64,000 nt of DNA from JAKJGA01 sp029554345 (GCA_035395685.1 DAOPBR010000002.1:97694-161693); one strand, 5' to 3'; counted from the first letter of the stretch, positions 26,336 to 35,745 are shown. Notes: a model not told the origin generated them from the letters alone. Numbers and translations are program-made.

Positions 26336-27739
26336 CTAGAATCCGAGCGAAATTCCGCAGTCAAGTACGATATCATACTGTTTCTTAGAAGGCGGCACTA
26401 TTTCGACTGAAAGCTTCTGATAGAATGAAGCCTGACCGGTCCTTTCTTCCAGTTTGCACGAAATTACATGAGAATTTGAATAATGTCCGCTCATGGGAGA
26501 CCCTTTGAACCACTTGAACCTGTTGAATCCGAAAAAACCCTGACCGTTCATGCCGGAATAAGGCTTCTCATTCAGGATATCTATCATGTATATCCGCTCG
26601 CAGAATTCCCCGAAAATACTGAAATTTCTATTTTGTGAGAAAAGTACACCCAAAGCAATATCATATGAACCGGCATAATTTGAAAGTTCCGCGCCGTGAT
26701 CATAGAAAGTAAACCCGTATGTAGTAAAACGGGTCTTAATACCCAGATTCTTTATTCTGGACAGGTATTCAATATTCAGATGAGACACATCAAGAGTACG
26801 CACGGGACTGTAACCCGCATCATTGGGAATGAGTGCCGGATAAAACTGCAATATAAATTCACTCTTCTCAGAGAAAGTTTTCAGGGCGAAACCGATTTTA
26901 AAATCATTGAATTTTTCTTTCTCTCCCCAGATTTCATCACCCCGGTAATGATAAGCGGAAAACCCGAGACCCAGAAAAACATCTTCCCGGCCGTAATATA
27001 CCTCAGCTCTTTCATAGAAATTTAAAACTTCAGGCATCAGCGCTCCGAAATAAGGAACTCCGCAGACTGCGGCAAAAGACCAGTTTTCGGAAGGATCAAT
27101 GTTAACAGCTGCCTTTAATGGAAAATCAAGCGAACCCGGTCCCTCTGTTTTCACATACTTAAAATCTTTATCATCTCCGGAAATAAAAGCATAGCGCAGA
27201 ATCCCTGAAAGTGAAATTCTGAAAACAGATTTCTTTTCATCAGTCTTCTCTTCCTTTGCCGATTCAAGAGATTTAGAATACAGTTTATCTTTTTCAAGCA
27301 GTGTAATTTCATTTCTCTTTACCCTGAATCTCTCAGAATAAGCCGTTTCAAGCCACGGTAGAACATTTTTATTCAAAGGATCCAGCTTAAGAACTTTCTC
27401 TCCCGCGACAATTGCGTTCGCATAAAGACCCGATTTTGAATATAATTCGCATGCCCTTTCGAGAGAAGGAATCAAGTTAGGATCACGGCTCAACGCCTCT
27501 TCGTAATATTTCAGAGCATTGGTCTCATCACCTTTCAGTTCAGCAACATGACCCATGTTGTGATATACTTTTGCTGAAGATATGTCATTTTTTTCTATAG
27601 CTGAATCAAAATCTTCAATCGCGCTATTCAGATTATTTGATTTTGCCTTTTCTACGCCTCTTCTGTTGAATTCGGATGCGCTTTGGGCGTAAATAGAAAA
27701 GCCGGCAAGTATCATAATTAAAGGAATAATTTTTTTCAT
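26336..27739 (-). CDS. TPR and beta-barrel outer-membrane protein, tandem paralogue 2
   Basis: A 467-residue protein. Signal peptide (MKKIIPLIMILAGFSIYAQ), then about three tetratricopeptide units (residues 25-125; FNRRGVEKAKSNNLNSAIED, VYHNMGHVAELKGDETNALKYY), a charged linker (EEKTDEKK), and from about residue 170 a strand-rich segment ending in CGISLGF like a barrel closing strand. It overlaps the upstream paralogue by 4 nt and shares its whole layout, so a tandem duplication is likely. The design suggests a periplasmic TPR module tethered to an outer-membrane barrel. Specific role unknown. Confidence 0.8.
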   Translation of the reverse strand: MKKIIPLIMILAGFSIYAQSASEFNRRGVEKAKSNNLNSAIEDFDSAIEKNDISSAKVYHNMGHVAELKGDETNALKYYEEALSRDPNLIPSLERACELYSKSGLYANAIVAGEKVLKLDPLNKNVLPWLETAYSERFRVKRNEITLLEKDKLYSKSLESAKEEKTDEKKSVFRISLSGILRYAFISGDDKDFKYVKTEGPGSLDFPLKAAVNIDPSENWSFAAVCGVPYFGALMPEVLNFYERAEVYYGREDVFLGLGFSAYHYRGDEIWGEKEKFNDFKIGFALKTFSEKSEFILQFYPALIPNDAGYSPVRTLDVSHLNIEYLSRIKNLGIKTRFTTYGFTFYDHGAELSNYAGSYDIALGVLFSQNRNFSIFGEFCERIYMIDILNEKPYSGMNGQGFFGFNRFKWFKGSPMSGHYSNSHVISCKLEERTGQASFYQKLSVEIVPPSKKQYDIVLDCGISLGF

Positions 27740-29157
27740 AAACTTATTCCTCCTCCGAAACCGATCAAAAGCTCCTGATGATCTTCGTGACGGTCGACTA
27801 TTTCAAGAATCAATTTCTGATAAAGATATGTCTTTGAATCTATTTTTTCGGAAGCTCCCATACGGATTATATTGCTTCTTGAACGCTGTCCCGAAAAATA
27901 AGAAGGGTCTTTCGATGAATCAAATCCGAGAAATCCCTGACCATTAAATGTTTTATATGGTTCATCTTCATTAAGTTTTCTTAGATTAATTCTTTTCGCA
28001 TATTCGATATAAATAGAACCGCCTTTCATAAATTTTCCGGATTTATAATCAAGAGATAAGCCTATTGCAATTTCAAAATAACCCCAATAATGAGATTGAA
28101 CTGCATCATGATCAAAAACATAAAAATCGTACTCGGAAATTCTCGAATAATACCTGAGAGCCTTATGAACAGTATACGAATACGAAAACTCATACATTCC
28201 GCAGTCAAGCGTTCTGCCGTCAGAAAATTTTTCCGTATCACGCAAAAATAGTCTGGGATAAAGGCGCACATTTGTCTCGGATTTTTCGTTGGCATACGAC
28301 ATCAGTATTCCCATTTTGCAGTCATTGAGACTCTCAGAACTTCCAAAAACAAAATCATCCGTATAATGAGTAAACCAGAGACCGCATCCCAATGAAAAGG
28401 AACCGATCGAAAACATTCCTTCAAGAAATTCGTGCTGTGAAACAGCACGGTCAACAGCTGCCCCCCAGTGAGGATTTTCAGCCCTCATACTGAACGTAAA
28501 AAAATCATTCGGACGGAACCACATATTCAGCGAGAAAGGTAAATTTATTGTTTTGGATTCTGATTTAATATAATACGGTCTTCCGCCTCTGACATTTCTG
28601 CCGTAACGCAAATTGAGATCGAATGATAATCCGAAAAATTCAAACCCGTTATTAGTCTCAGCCGATTCTGCCTGCGGTGCTTCATCAGATTCTATCTCTT
28701 CATTTGTAACTTTTTCGGGTTCAGATGATTTCGCCAGAAGATTAAGCCTGTAAGCCTCAGGAAGCCACTCATTCAGATACGGAACGCGCGGATTTATCTC
28801 AGCGGCTTTTTCTCCAAGTTCAACGGCTTTTTCATATTCGCCTTTTTTGTAGTGATGATAACCCAGTCTTTCAATCGAATCAGCCTGGGAAGGATTTCTT
28901 TCAAGTGCCTTTTCGTAGAACCTTACAGCTTCTTCATTTTTTCCCTGAAGCTCCAGAGCCCATGCCTTATTATGATAATATTTGGCGCCTTCTTTGTTAT
29001 ACATTTCCGATGCTTCGGCGAATTCCTTCATCGCCTCGTCATATTTGCTCTGCTTGCCGAGCTCGGCACCCCTTCTGTTGATTTCCTGAGGAGTGTCCGC
29101 ATAAAGAACGGGAAAAACAGTTATAGACAAAGATAGAATTAAAACAAGTCCGCGCAT
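27736..29157 (-). CDS. TPR and beta-barrel outer-membrane protein, tandem paralogue 1
   Basis: A 473-residue protein from the ATG at 29155-29157 (MRGLVLILSLSI), with GGAG 5 nt upstream; the longer frame adds 17 residues before the signal peptide. TPR units (INRRGAELGKQSKYDEAMKEF, YYHNKAWALELQGKNEEAV, IERLGYHHYKKGEYEKAVEL) occupy about 20-125, followed by an acidic linker (NEEIESDEAPQAESAE) and an aromatic strand-rich domain ending LIGFGGGISL. It matches the next gene in domain order, spacing and motifs such as FNGQGFLGFD / MNGQGFFGFN. They overlap by 4 nt and form one operon. Confidence 0.8.
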   Translation of the reverse strand: MRGLVLILSLSITVFPVLYADTPQEINRRGAELGKQSKYDEAMKEFAEASEMYNKEGAKYYHNKAWALELQGKNEEAVRFYEKALERNPSQADSIERLGYHHYKKGEYEKAVELGEKAAEINPRVPYLNEWLPEAYRLNLLAKSSEPEKVTNEEIESDEAPQAESAETNNGFEFFGLSFDLNLRYGRNVRGGRPYYIKSESKTINLPFSLNMWFRPNDFFTFSMRAENPHWGAAVDRAVSQHEFLEGMFSIGSFSLGCGLWFTHYTDDFVFGSSESLNDCKMGILMSYANEKSETNVRLYPRLFLRDTEKFSDGRTLDCGMYEFSYSYTVHKALRYYSRISEYDFYVFDHDAVQSHYWGYFEIAIGLSLDYKSGKFMKGGSIYIEYAKRINLRKLNEDEPYKTFNGQGFLGFDSSKDPSYFSGQRSRSNIIRMGASEKIDSKTYLYQKLILEIVDRHEDHQELLIGFGGGISL

Positions 29158-29243
29158 AATACTCCAGATAAAACAAGGCTCATAGCATTTTCGCACTATT
29201 CGGAACATTTATAAAGAAATAAATATAAACACAGTCAGTTTTA

Positions 29244-30416
29244 TTATATCATTGATTCAATCATCGCCGCGAAATCAGCCGCAGAAGCCTTTACCGGAGA
29301 ATTCTTGCTTTCGGATGATTCTGCGATTTTAACGGCAGTCTGTGAGTCTATACCGAATGCTGAAAGTTTCGGAATCCCGGCTGTTTTAACTATTTTCTCA
29401 AGCCGGTCGATAAATTTCCGCGCACATGACATATCTTCATGTGAATGAGCTTCGGCCGAAATACATCCGATCATAGACATCTTCTTTACATAAGATGAAT
29501 ATTTTTTATTATCTTCTGAAAACTTTTCAAGACTGTATCTTAGTGTCGGCACTATCATATTCGCGCACGCTATTCCGTGAGGGATATCCGTGAATCCGCC
29601 CATGGGACCCGCAACACCATGGCAAAGCCCCAGACCTGCATTTGCAAGGGTAACACCCGAGATATAAGCGCAATATGCTAGCGATGAACGGATACCGATA
29701 TCAATAATTTCACCCTGTGAAATTTTTTCCAGGGATTCAAGAGCTTTGTTAATGGAAGGCAGCGCAAGTGAATCCGTAAATATATTCGATTTATCCGACA
29801 GATAAGACTCGATGAGCTGTGAAAAAGCATCCAGCGCGCAGTAAGCAGTTGTTGCCGGCGGAAGTGTTGACGACAAAGCCGGATCAATGAGAGCAACATC
29901 CGGCACGAATAAGTCATGGCGTAAAGATTTCTTAAATCCGTGTTCCCCTCTTTCTGTTATAACGGCATTCTTGGTAGCTTCGCTTCCCGTTCCTGCCGTA
30001 GTCGGAAGAGCTATAAACGGAAGTTTTCTGCCCGATGGTTTGTGTTTCCCGACACCTTCGAGATAGTCGGTAACACTACCCGTTTCTTTAAGCATACAGC
30101 TGATCGCCTTGCCGGCATCAATGGAACTTCCGCCTCCTATTGCAACAACACAGTCTATTCCGTGTTTGGAATGAATGGAAACAGCTTCATCTATTATTGA
30201 CGGCGATGGTTCGGCTGCAACACGGTAGAAATAAAGCTCAATCCCCTTTGCGGCAGAGTGTTCCATTAGAATTTGAAGATTACCGGATTTCTCGAAAGAA
30301 ATACCGCCGGTAATAACCAGCGCACGTTTGCCGTAGCGCAGAATAAGATCGGTAAGAAAAGGAAACTTTCCCGCACCGAAATAGAGTTCAGGCATTTTTG
30401 AAACAGAAAAATTCAT
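29244..30416 (-). CDS. Iron-containing alcohol dehydrogenase
   Basis: A 390-residue Fe-ADH (group III). Motifs: VVAIGGGSSIDAGKAIS for the dinucleotide, LPTTAGTGSEATKNAVI, and the metal ligands in DAFSQLIES, GLCHGVAGPMGG and DIPHGIACAN. It should interconvert an aldehyde or ketone and an alcohol with NAD(P)H in the cytoplasm. The start overlaps the upstream ABM-domain gene by 4 nt, so both are made together. That pairing hints at handling of a reactive carbonyl, but the substrate is not known. Confidence 0.94.
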   Translation of the reverse strand: MNFSVSKMPELYFGAGKFPFLTDLILRYGKRALVITGGISFEKSGNLQILMEHSAAKGIELYFYRVAAEPSPSIIDEAVSIHSKHGIDCVVAIGGGSSIDAGKAISCMLKETGSVTDYLEGVGKHKPSGRKLPFIALPTTAGTGSEATKNAVITERGEHGFKKSLRHDLFVPDVALIDPALSSTLPPATTAYCALDAFSQLIESYLSDKSNIFTDSLALPSINKALESLEKISQGEIIDIGIRSSLAYCAYISGVTLANAGLGLCHGVAGPMGGFTDIPHGIACANMIVPTLRYSLEKFSEDNKKYSSYVKKMSMIGCISAEAHSHEDMSCARKFIDRLEKIVKTAGIPKLSAFGIDSQTAVKIAESSESKNSPVKASAADFAAMIESMI

Positions 30417-30724
30417 TTCCAGCCCTTTTTATCAGAAGGCATTATTACCGAATGCGATACGCCTTCACGCGGTTTTTCCATCCAGGGAGCAACCGCATCA
30501 CGCCATTTTAGATAATGGGCGGTTTCCTTATGTTTCGCCGCTGCGGCTTCCGATTCATACGCTTCATATAATGTAAAGCGGCACGGATCGGAATTATTCT
30601 GAAGCACATCAAAGCGGAGATTACCATCCTCCATTACCGAATGAGTGTGGTTTTCAACAGTTGCATTTATAAAATCGTCCAAATGGTCTTTTTTAACCCA
30701 GACATTTACCAGTGTAACAATCAT
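30413..30724 (-). CDS. ABM-domain monooxygenase-like protein (LsrG/YgiN type)
   Basis: A 103-residue dimeric alpha/beta-barrel type protein. MIVTLVNVWVKKDHLDDFINA, then NLRFDVLQNNSDPCRFTLYEAYESEAAAAKHKETAHYL is the classical antibiotic-biosynthesis-monooxygenase/LsrG pattern. LsrG acts on phospho-AI-2, while YgiN-like members act on quinones; neither can be chosen here. I chose the ATG at 30722-30724 behind GGAGG, 18 codons inside the open frame. It is translationally coupled to the Fe-alcohol dehydrogenase. Confidence 0.88.
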   Translation of the reverse strand: MIVTLVNVWVKKDHLDDFINATVENHTHSVMEDGNLRFDVLQNNSDPCRFTLYEAYESEAAAAKHKETAHYLKWRDAVAPWMEKPREGVSHSVIMPSDKKGWK

Positions 30725-30907
30725 TGTTCCTCCGAAACTAATAGATAATGATTTTATTTCATACGCTGATATAATCAAATCATTTTTATGCTCTTTTCAT
30801 CATTAACCGGATTTTCAAACAGGAGTGCAATTCCGGAATACGAAATATTTATTGACGAAAAGACGCTTTTTAAGGAATCTCAATATCTGCAATAAACGGG
30901 GGAACTA

Positions 30908-32863
30908 ATGAACAAAATCTTCAAGCGTACCGCTTCGATAACACTTTTCACTCTGCTGTTTGTTTTCGGCTGCGGATCACGCACCGAAAAACTCAATCAG
31001 GGTGATATTATGCCGCTGATGAACCGCATTCTTTCGATGCACGTTTCCCAGCACAGTTTCAATGATGAAATTTCGGAACGCACACTGAATCTAATGCTTT
31101 CATATCTTGATTCATCTAAGCTCTATTTCCACCAGTCGGATGTAGACGAATTTATGAAAGATAAAAATAATCTCGATGACTTCACTGCTTCAAGAGATTA
31201 TACGTTTTTAAACAAGATTTTCGGTACATTCGTAAAAAGATTTTCCGAACGTATGAAATATTTTGACGAGCTCGTGAAAGCCGATCACAATTTCGATGTC
31301 GATGAGTATATCGACCTAGACCGCGAAAAGCTTCTCTATTGCTCGGATGAAAAAGAACTCAATGAAAGATGGCGCATTTTCGTCAAATATCAGCTTCTCA
31401 ACTACATGAAAACAGGAAAGAATCTTGATGAGGCGAGAGAGAAGCTCTCTAAAAAGTATAATACAGTAAAAAAAGAAAACGAAGTCTTCTCAAAAGACAG
31501 GATTTTTTCGATTTATTTAAACATGTTCTGTATGGCTCTCGATCCGCACACGAACTATCTGACGCCTGAAGAATTTCAGGATTTCAGAATATCCATGGAA
31601 CTTCAGCTCTCTGGAATAGGTGCGGTTTTGAGATCAGAAGACGGATTCGTTTTTGTAGAATCCATCATTAAGGGCGGACCCGCATCTAAGCTTCCGGAGC
31701 CGACAGCACTTAAGGTAAATGATAAAATTATCGCTGTGGCACAGGGAAGCGACGAACCTGAAGAAGTTATAGACATTCCTCTTTCAAAGGCTGTGAGCAA
31801 GATAAGGGGAAAGAAAGGAACTAAAGTTGTTCTAACCGTCGTAAGAACAGATCCTGGAACAAAACAGGAAAAAACTGTTATCATTCCGATAGTCAGAGAC
31901 ACGGTTGCACTTAAAGACAAAGAAATCAAATATGATGTTTATAACGGCAAAAACGGAAAAATCGGATACATCAAGTTTCCTGAATTTTACGCACCGGTAA
32001 AAGAAGGAAGCAAATACTGTTCACAGGATTTGTATAATGCTCTCGTTGAACTTCAGAAAAATAAAGTCAGCGGAATAGTAGTCGATCTCAGAGGCAATCC
32101 CGGCGGATCTCTCGCCGAGGCTGTAAGAGCTGTCGGGCTTTTCATAAAGAGCGGTCCGGTTCTTCAGGTAAAATACAGCGACAATATCGATATTCATAAA
32201 GATGAAGATTCGAATATTTACTATGACGGTCCTCTAACCGTGCTAATAGACAAAGGAAGCGCGAGTGCGTCTGAAATTTTCGCAGGCGCGATAAAAGACT
32301 ACGGCCGCGGAATAATCCTCGGTTCATCAAGAACTTTCGGCAAAGGAACAGTTCAGGATTTAAGAAGCTTTGATTCAACCGGGGCGATTAAAGTTACCAT
32401 TCAGATTTTTTATCAGCCTTCAGGAACTTCAAACAACTTAAACGGAATCGAAGCCGACATTAAGATTCCGGATCTCATGGAAGTATTTGATTTCGACGAA
32501 AGCAAGATGAAATATCCTCTCGCTTGGCAGCCGATAAAAAAAGCCGAATACCGTTCGGTGGCGAACAAATATCTCACTCCGGCAACTCTTTCGATGCTGA
32601 AGAGAAATTCAGAAAGAAGAATCAAATCTGATAAGGAATTTCAGGATCTGAACAAGAAAATTGAAGAGTACAAAGCAGTTCTCTCAGCAAAAAGAGTCAG
32701 CCTGAAAAAAGATGCAAAAGCAGAAGCTGTTGAAGATGATATCAGAAAGATCTCTGAAGACAAAAGCAAGGATGAAAAAGTGTTCGACGTAACAAAGGAC
32801 ATTTTTCTCCGCGAAGCCTTTACAATCACCGAAGATTATGCTAAAATGCTCGGAGCAAAATAA
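30908..32863 (+). CDS. prc: C-terminal processing (tail-specific) protease, lipoprotein, S41 family
   Basis: A 651-residue protein. Signal peptide with lipobox VFGC (residues 19-22), so it is anchored as a lipoprotein. An N-terminal helical part (residues 30-200) is followed by a PDZ domain (ELQLSGIGAVLRSEDGFVFV to about 320) and the S41 core. That core has VVDLRGNPGGSLAEAV, the catalytic Ser in DKGSASASEIFAGAIKDYG and the Lys in TFGKGTVQDL. The Ser/Lys dyad is intact. Prc-type enzymes trim or degrade periplasmic proteins and control murein hydrolases; a nearby PBP1A gene fits but is not linked. Start preceded by GGGGGAAC. Confidence 0.93.
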   Translation: MNKIFKRTASITLFTLLFVFGCGSRTEKLNQGDIMPLMNRILSMHVSQHSFNDEISERTLNLMLSYLDSSKLYFHQSDVDEFMKDKNNLDDFTASRDYTFLNKIFGTFVKRFSERMKYFDELVKADHNFDVDEYIDLDREKLLYCSDEKELNERWRIFVKYQLLNYMKTGKNLDEAREKLSKKYNTVKKENEVFSKDRIFSIYLNMFCMALDPHTNYLTPEEFQDFRISMELQLSGIGAVLRSEDGFVFVESIIKGGPASKLPEPTALKVNDKIIAVAQGSDEPEEVIDIPLSKAVSKIRGKKGTKVVLTVVRTDPGTKQEKTVIIPIVRDTVALKDKEIKYDVYNGKNGKIGYIKFPEFYAPVKEGSKYCSQDLYNALVELQKNKVSGIVVDLRGNPGGSLAEAVRAVGLFIKSGPVLQVKYSDNIDIHKDEDSNIYYDGPLTVLIDKGSASASEIFAGAIKDYGRGIILGSSRTFGKGTVQDLRSFDSTGAIKVTIQIFYQPSGTSNNLNGIEADIKIPDLMEVFDFDESKMKYPLAWQPIKKAEYRSVANKYLTPATLSMLKRNSERRIKSDKEFQDLNKKIEEYKAVLSAKRVSLKKDAKAEAVEDDIRKISEDKSKDEKVFDVTKDIFLREAFTITEDYAKMLGAK

Positions 32864-32871
32864 TAAACACT

Positions 32872-32899
32872 ATCACAGACGGCTCAACCCGTCTGTGAT
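32872..32899. terminator. Strong hairpin between the protease and glycosyltransferase genes
   Basis: A perfect 11-bp stem, ATCACAGACGG / CCGTCTGTGAT, with a 6-nt loop. No T run follows, so it may be an mRNA 3' processing or partial-termination hairpin rather than a full terminator. Confidence 0.5.
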
Positions 32900-32916
32900 T
32901 ATAAAAGGGTAAATAT

Positions 32917-33900
32917 ATGCCTCCTAAAAAAACAGTTAAAAAGAAAACATATCTTTCGGTTGTTCTTCCTGTTTATAATGAAGAAGAAAATATCGAAATG
33001 CAGTATCAGAAGATCAGAGAAAACCTGAATGCGATTAAAAAAACTTATGAAGTAATTTTCGTGGACGACGGAAGCCGCGACAACTCATATTCAATTCTTT
33101 CAAAAATTGCGGCAAAAGACAAAAACGTAAAACTAGTGAAGTTCAGACGCAATTTCGGTCAGACTGCGGCTATGGCAGCCGGAATTGATTATTCCGAAGG
33201 TGAAATAATAGTATTTATGGATTCGGATCTGCAGAATGATCCGTCTGACATAAAGACTGTTCTTGAAAAAATTGAAGAAGGCTACGATGTCGTAAGCGGT
33301 TGGAGAAAATTCCGCAAAGACAAAATGATTTCTAGAAAGATTCCTTCAAAAATCGCAAACCGCCTGATAGCGAAAGTCAGCGGCGTACCTCTGCACGATC
33401 TGGGATGCTCGCTCAAAGGATACCGCGCTGAAGTTCTGAAAAAAGTGCGTCTATACGGCGAAATGCACCGCTTCATTCCGATTCATGCTTCTTGGGTCGG
33501 CGCGAAAATAATTGAAATTCCGGTTAAACACCACGCGCGTCAGTTCGGAAAATCAAAATACGGAATACAAAGAACTCTCAAGGTTCTTCTTGATCTCATA
33601 ACAGTCAAATTTATGAGTTCATACGCAACCAAGCCGATTTATCTCTACGGAGGAGTTGCACTTGGAGTATTTCTTCTCAGCATCATGTCGCTTGCCGGAA
33701 CAATTCTCATGAAATATTTCAAGGGAATGAATATGACGGGGAATCCCCTTCTTATGCTTTCGTCGATTCTCTTTCTTCTCAGTGTAATAATGATTCTGAT
33801 GGGAATTCAGGCGGAAATTCTTATCCGCATTTATCACGAAACTGAAGGAAAAGAACTCTACTACGTAAAAGAAACCGCTAATATCAAAGAAAAGAATTAA
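32917..33900 (+). CDS. GT2 glycosyltransferase, polyprenyl-phosphate (ArnC/GtrB/DPM-like) type
   Basis: A 327-residue protein. GT-A domain: SVVLPVYNEEENIE, VIFVDDGSRDNS (first Asp motif), RRNFGQTAAMAAGIDY, FMDSDLQNDP (DxD region) and HDLGCSLKGYRAEVL. Two membrane helices close the protein (YLYGGVALGVFLLSIMSLAG and LLMLSSILFLLSVIMILMG). These enzymes move a sugar onto undecaprenyl phosphate on the cytoplasmic face of the membrane for glycan or lipid decoration. The upstream protease gene is on the same strand. It overlaps the convergent AraC gene by 4 nt. Confidence 0.93.
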   Translation: MPPKKTVKKKTYLSVVLPVYNEEENIEMQYQKIRENLNAIKKTYEVIFVDDGSRDNSYSILSKIAAKDKNVKLVKFRRNFGQTAAMAAGIDYSEGEIIVFMDSDLQNDPSDIKTVLEKIEEGYDVVSGWRKFRKDKMISRKIPSKIANRLIAKVSGVPLHDLGCSLKGYRAEVLKKVRLYGEMHRFIPIHASWVGAKIIEIPVKHHARQFGKSKYGIQRTLKVLLDLITVKFMSSYATKPIYLYGGVALGVFLLSIMSLAGTILMKYFKGMNMTGNPLLMLSSILFLLSVIMILMGIQAEILIRIYHETEGKELYYVKETANIKEKN

Positions 33901-34601
33901 TTGCTTCTCATGGTCTTATTCCTGAATTCTTCAGGAGTAAGACCTGTATATTTTTTAAATGTTCTGTTAAAATGACTCTGATCGCAAAAACCGCAGTCAA
34001 ATGCGGTCTCAATAAGACTTCTGCCGTCAAGCATCATTGCTTTTGCTTTGCGAATACGCACAAGAATGTGATATACTGAAGGCGTAACGCCGAAATCTTT
34101 CCTGAAAGAACGCAGTACGGAATATTTTGATTGTCCGTAAACGCTAACATCTTCAAGCGTATTTTTTTCTGAATAATTTTCACTGATTATATTCCGGATT
34201 CTTTCACAATCCGTTTCCGCAAACTGAAAAGACGGCTCAGCCTGTTCCATCAATATCTTCTCGATGAGTCCGGTATCAGGTATATTATTCTTATAGACTG
34301 AAGGATATTGCCGGGCAATATCCTTCAGTATCAGATACTTCTTACGAGTCCGGCATAATGCATCCGCATTTTGCGCAAAGGTTATAACAGCGATTGAAGC
34401 ATCATCAAACGTCCTCGCTCTATGCGGAGTATAAGGAAAAATTATATAAGCATCACCGGAAGAAAGTTCATAAGATTCCTCTTCAAAAGAAAGACGCACT
34501 CTCCCGGATGAAACAAATCCGGCGATTATTCTTTCGTGTATATGAAGCGGAAAAGAATGATCTTTTCTCGATAAATAAACTTCTTCCTTCCTGAGACTCA
34601 T
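33897..34601 (-). CDS. AraC family transcriptional regulator with cupin domain
   Basis: A 234-residue protein. The N-terminal cupin (HSFPLHIHERIIAGFVSSGRVRL, SSGDAYIIFPYTPHRART) senses the ligand. The C-terminal AraC DNA-binding domain carries both HTHs: VYGQSKYSVLRSFRKDFGVTP and LIETAFDCGFCDQSHFNRTFKKYTGLTPEEFR. AGGAGAA precedes the ATG. A stand-alone cupin gene ends 5 nt upstream, so the two are one operon and probably functionally linked. The ligand is unknown. Confidence 0.93.
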   Translation of the reverse strand: MSLRKEEVYLSRKDHSFPLHIHERIIAGFVSSGRVRLSFEEESYELSSGDAYIIFPYTPHRARTFDDASIAVITFAQNADALCRTRKKYLILKDIARQYPSVYKNNIPDTGLIEKILMEQAEPSFQFAETDCERIRNIISENYSEKNTLEDVSVYGQSKYSVLRSFRKDFGVTPSVYHILVRIRKAKAMMLDGRSLIETAFDCGFCDQSHFNRTFKKYTGLTPEEFRNKTMRSN

Positions 34602-34606
34602 TTCTC

Positions 34607-34972
34607 CTAATTTAGGGGCGGAACAAATTTTGCAAGAAGTATTATACCGTCATGCCCTGCTTTTACTGAATGAAGAGTATCTTCAGGAATGAAAGCGGCG
34701 ACACCCATTTCATAAGAGTATTCGATGCCGGCAAGATTAAAGATTCCGCTGCCGGCAAGCACTTCATGTGTTTCATTTTTCCCTTCATGCATATGAGACT
34801 TAAGTTCAGCACCAGGTTCAAGACGTACTATATGACAGCTTATTTTCCCTCCGCTGTCTTTTGACGTGATGAGATTACGCATATAGACTCCGTCAAATGA
34901 CGGATGCGGATTCCATGAATCATTTTCGTTCATGCCTGAAGATGTTATAATTTTTGATAAATCTGTTTTCAT
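34607..34972 (-). CDS. Cupin-domain protein
   Basis: A 121-residue single-domain cupin. Metal-ligand motif 1, LKSHMHEGKNETHEVLAGSG, and motif 2, AAFIPEDTLHSVKAGHDG, are intact, so it likely binds Fe, Mn or Zn. The start MKTDLSKIIT at 34970-34972 follows AAAAGGAG; the frame extends 24 codons upstream without support. Co-transcribed with the AraC regulator. It could be an enzyme or a small-molecule sensor. Confidence 0.88.
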   Translation of the reverse strand: MKTDLSKIITSSGMNENDSWNPHPSFDGVYMRNLITSKDSGGKISCHIVRLEPGAELKSHMHEGKNETHEVLAGSGIFNLAGIEYSYEMGVAAFIPEDTLHSVKAGHDGIILLAKFVPPLN

Positions 34973-35041
34973 AAGTTTCTCCTTTTGATTGAAAAAACTT
35001 ATAACTGCAGCAGTAAAATGTATTGGATTATATTGCAGAAA

Positions 35042-35067
35042 CAAAAAAAGAACCGCTTACGCGATCC
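35042..35067 (-). terminator. Terminator of tRNA-Leu
   Basis: On the minus strand AAGGATCGC GTAA GCGGTTCTT pairs with two G-U wobbles and runs into TTTTTTT, just after the tRNA 3' end. Confidence 0.75.
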
Positions 35068-35072
35068 TTTTG

Positions 35073-35156
35073 TGCCCAGGACGAGATTCGAACTCGTACA
35101 GAAGAACTTCCGCTAGCCCCTCAAGCTAGTGTGTCTACCAATTCCACCACCTGGGC
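35073..35156 (-). tRNA. tRNA-Leu (anticodon GAG)
   Basis: An 84-nt tRNA on the minus strand. Acceptor GCCCAGG pairs with CCTGGGC plus discriminator A. The D-arm is TGGTGGAATTGGTAGACAC; the anticodon stem-loop CTAGC TTGAGGG GCTAG gives anticodon GAG. There is a long variable arm and the T-loop GTTCGAATC. A terminal CCA is not encoded. It reads CUC/CUU leucine codons. Confidence 0.95.
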
Positions 35157-35199
35157 GATGGATACTTGATATAATTCAGTGCGTTTTCCGTCAAGAAAA

Positions 35200-35745
35200 T
35201 TATCGAATAATGCGGTGAATGAATTTGAAATCTTCACAGCCCGCGCGTTCTATAAGCATAAAAAGAATTGTCTCAGCCGGAAGAACTTTAACACCTTCAG
35301 TAAGTAGTGATTTGAGAGCATACTCCATACTTTTTGAGTTTCTTGAAGCTACGGCATCTGCAACAACATAGGTTTCATAACCTTCAGCTAGAAAGGAAAG
35401 AGCCGTCTGATAAACGCATATGTGAGATTCAATGCCGCAGATAACGGCTTTTTTTCTATTGAGCTTTTTTACCGCGTCATTAATTGAACTCTCTTTGAGC
35501 GAATCAAAGTGAATTTTTTCCATAATGCGTACTTTGTCAAAACCCTCTGCGGTCTTTAATTTCTTTATCGTAGAACCTACACCGTTCGGATACTGTTCTG
35601 TCGCAATAACAGGAATATCGAATTTAGAATATGCAGTAACCATCATCTGAATGTTTGAAACAGCTTCCTGAAGATCAGGCTGACTCATTGCCGGAAGGAG
35701 TTTTTCCTGCATATCTATTATCATCAAAAAAGAATCTCTGAGCAT
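35200..35745 (-). CDS. Isochorismatase-family cysteine hydrolase
   Basis: A 181-residue protein. Catalytic Asp in FLMIIDMQEKLLPAM, Lys region VRIMEKIHFDSL and nucleophile Cys in VICGIESHICVYQTALSFL with the usual cis-peptide neighbourhood; VVADAVASRNSKSMEYAL also fits. Related proteins (YcaC, nicotinamidase-like) hydrolyse small amides or esters; the substrate cannot be named. The ATG at 35743-35745 has GAGGGG close upstream. It starts 12 nt after the PBP1A stop and is likely co-transcribed with it. Confidence 0.92.
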   Translation of the reverse strand: MLRDSFLMIIDMQEKLLPAMSQPDLQEAVSNIQMMVTAYSKFDIPVIATEQYPNGVGSTIKKLKTAEGFDKVRIMEKIHFDSLKESSINDAVKKLNRKKAVICGIESHICVYQTALSFLAEGYETYVVADAVASRNSKSMEYALKSLLTEGVKVLPAETILFMLIERAGCEDFKFIHRIIR

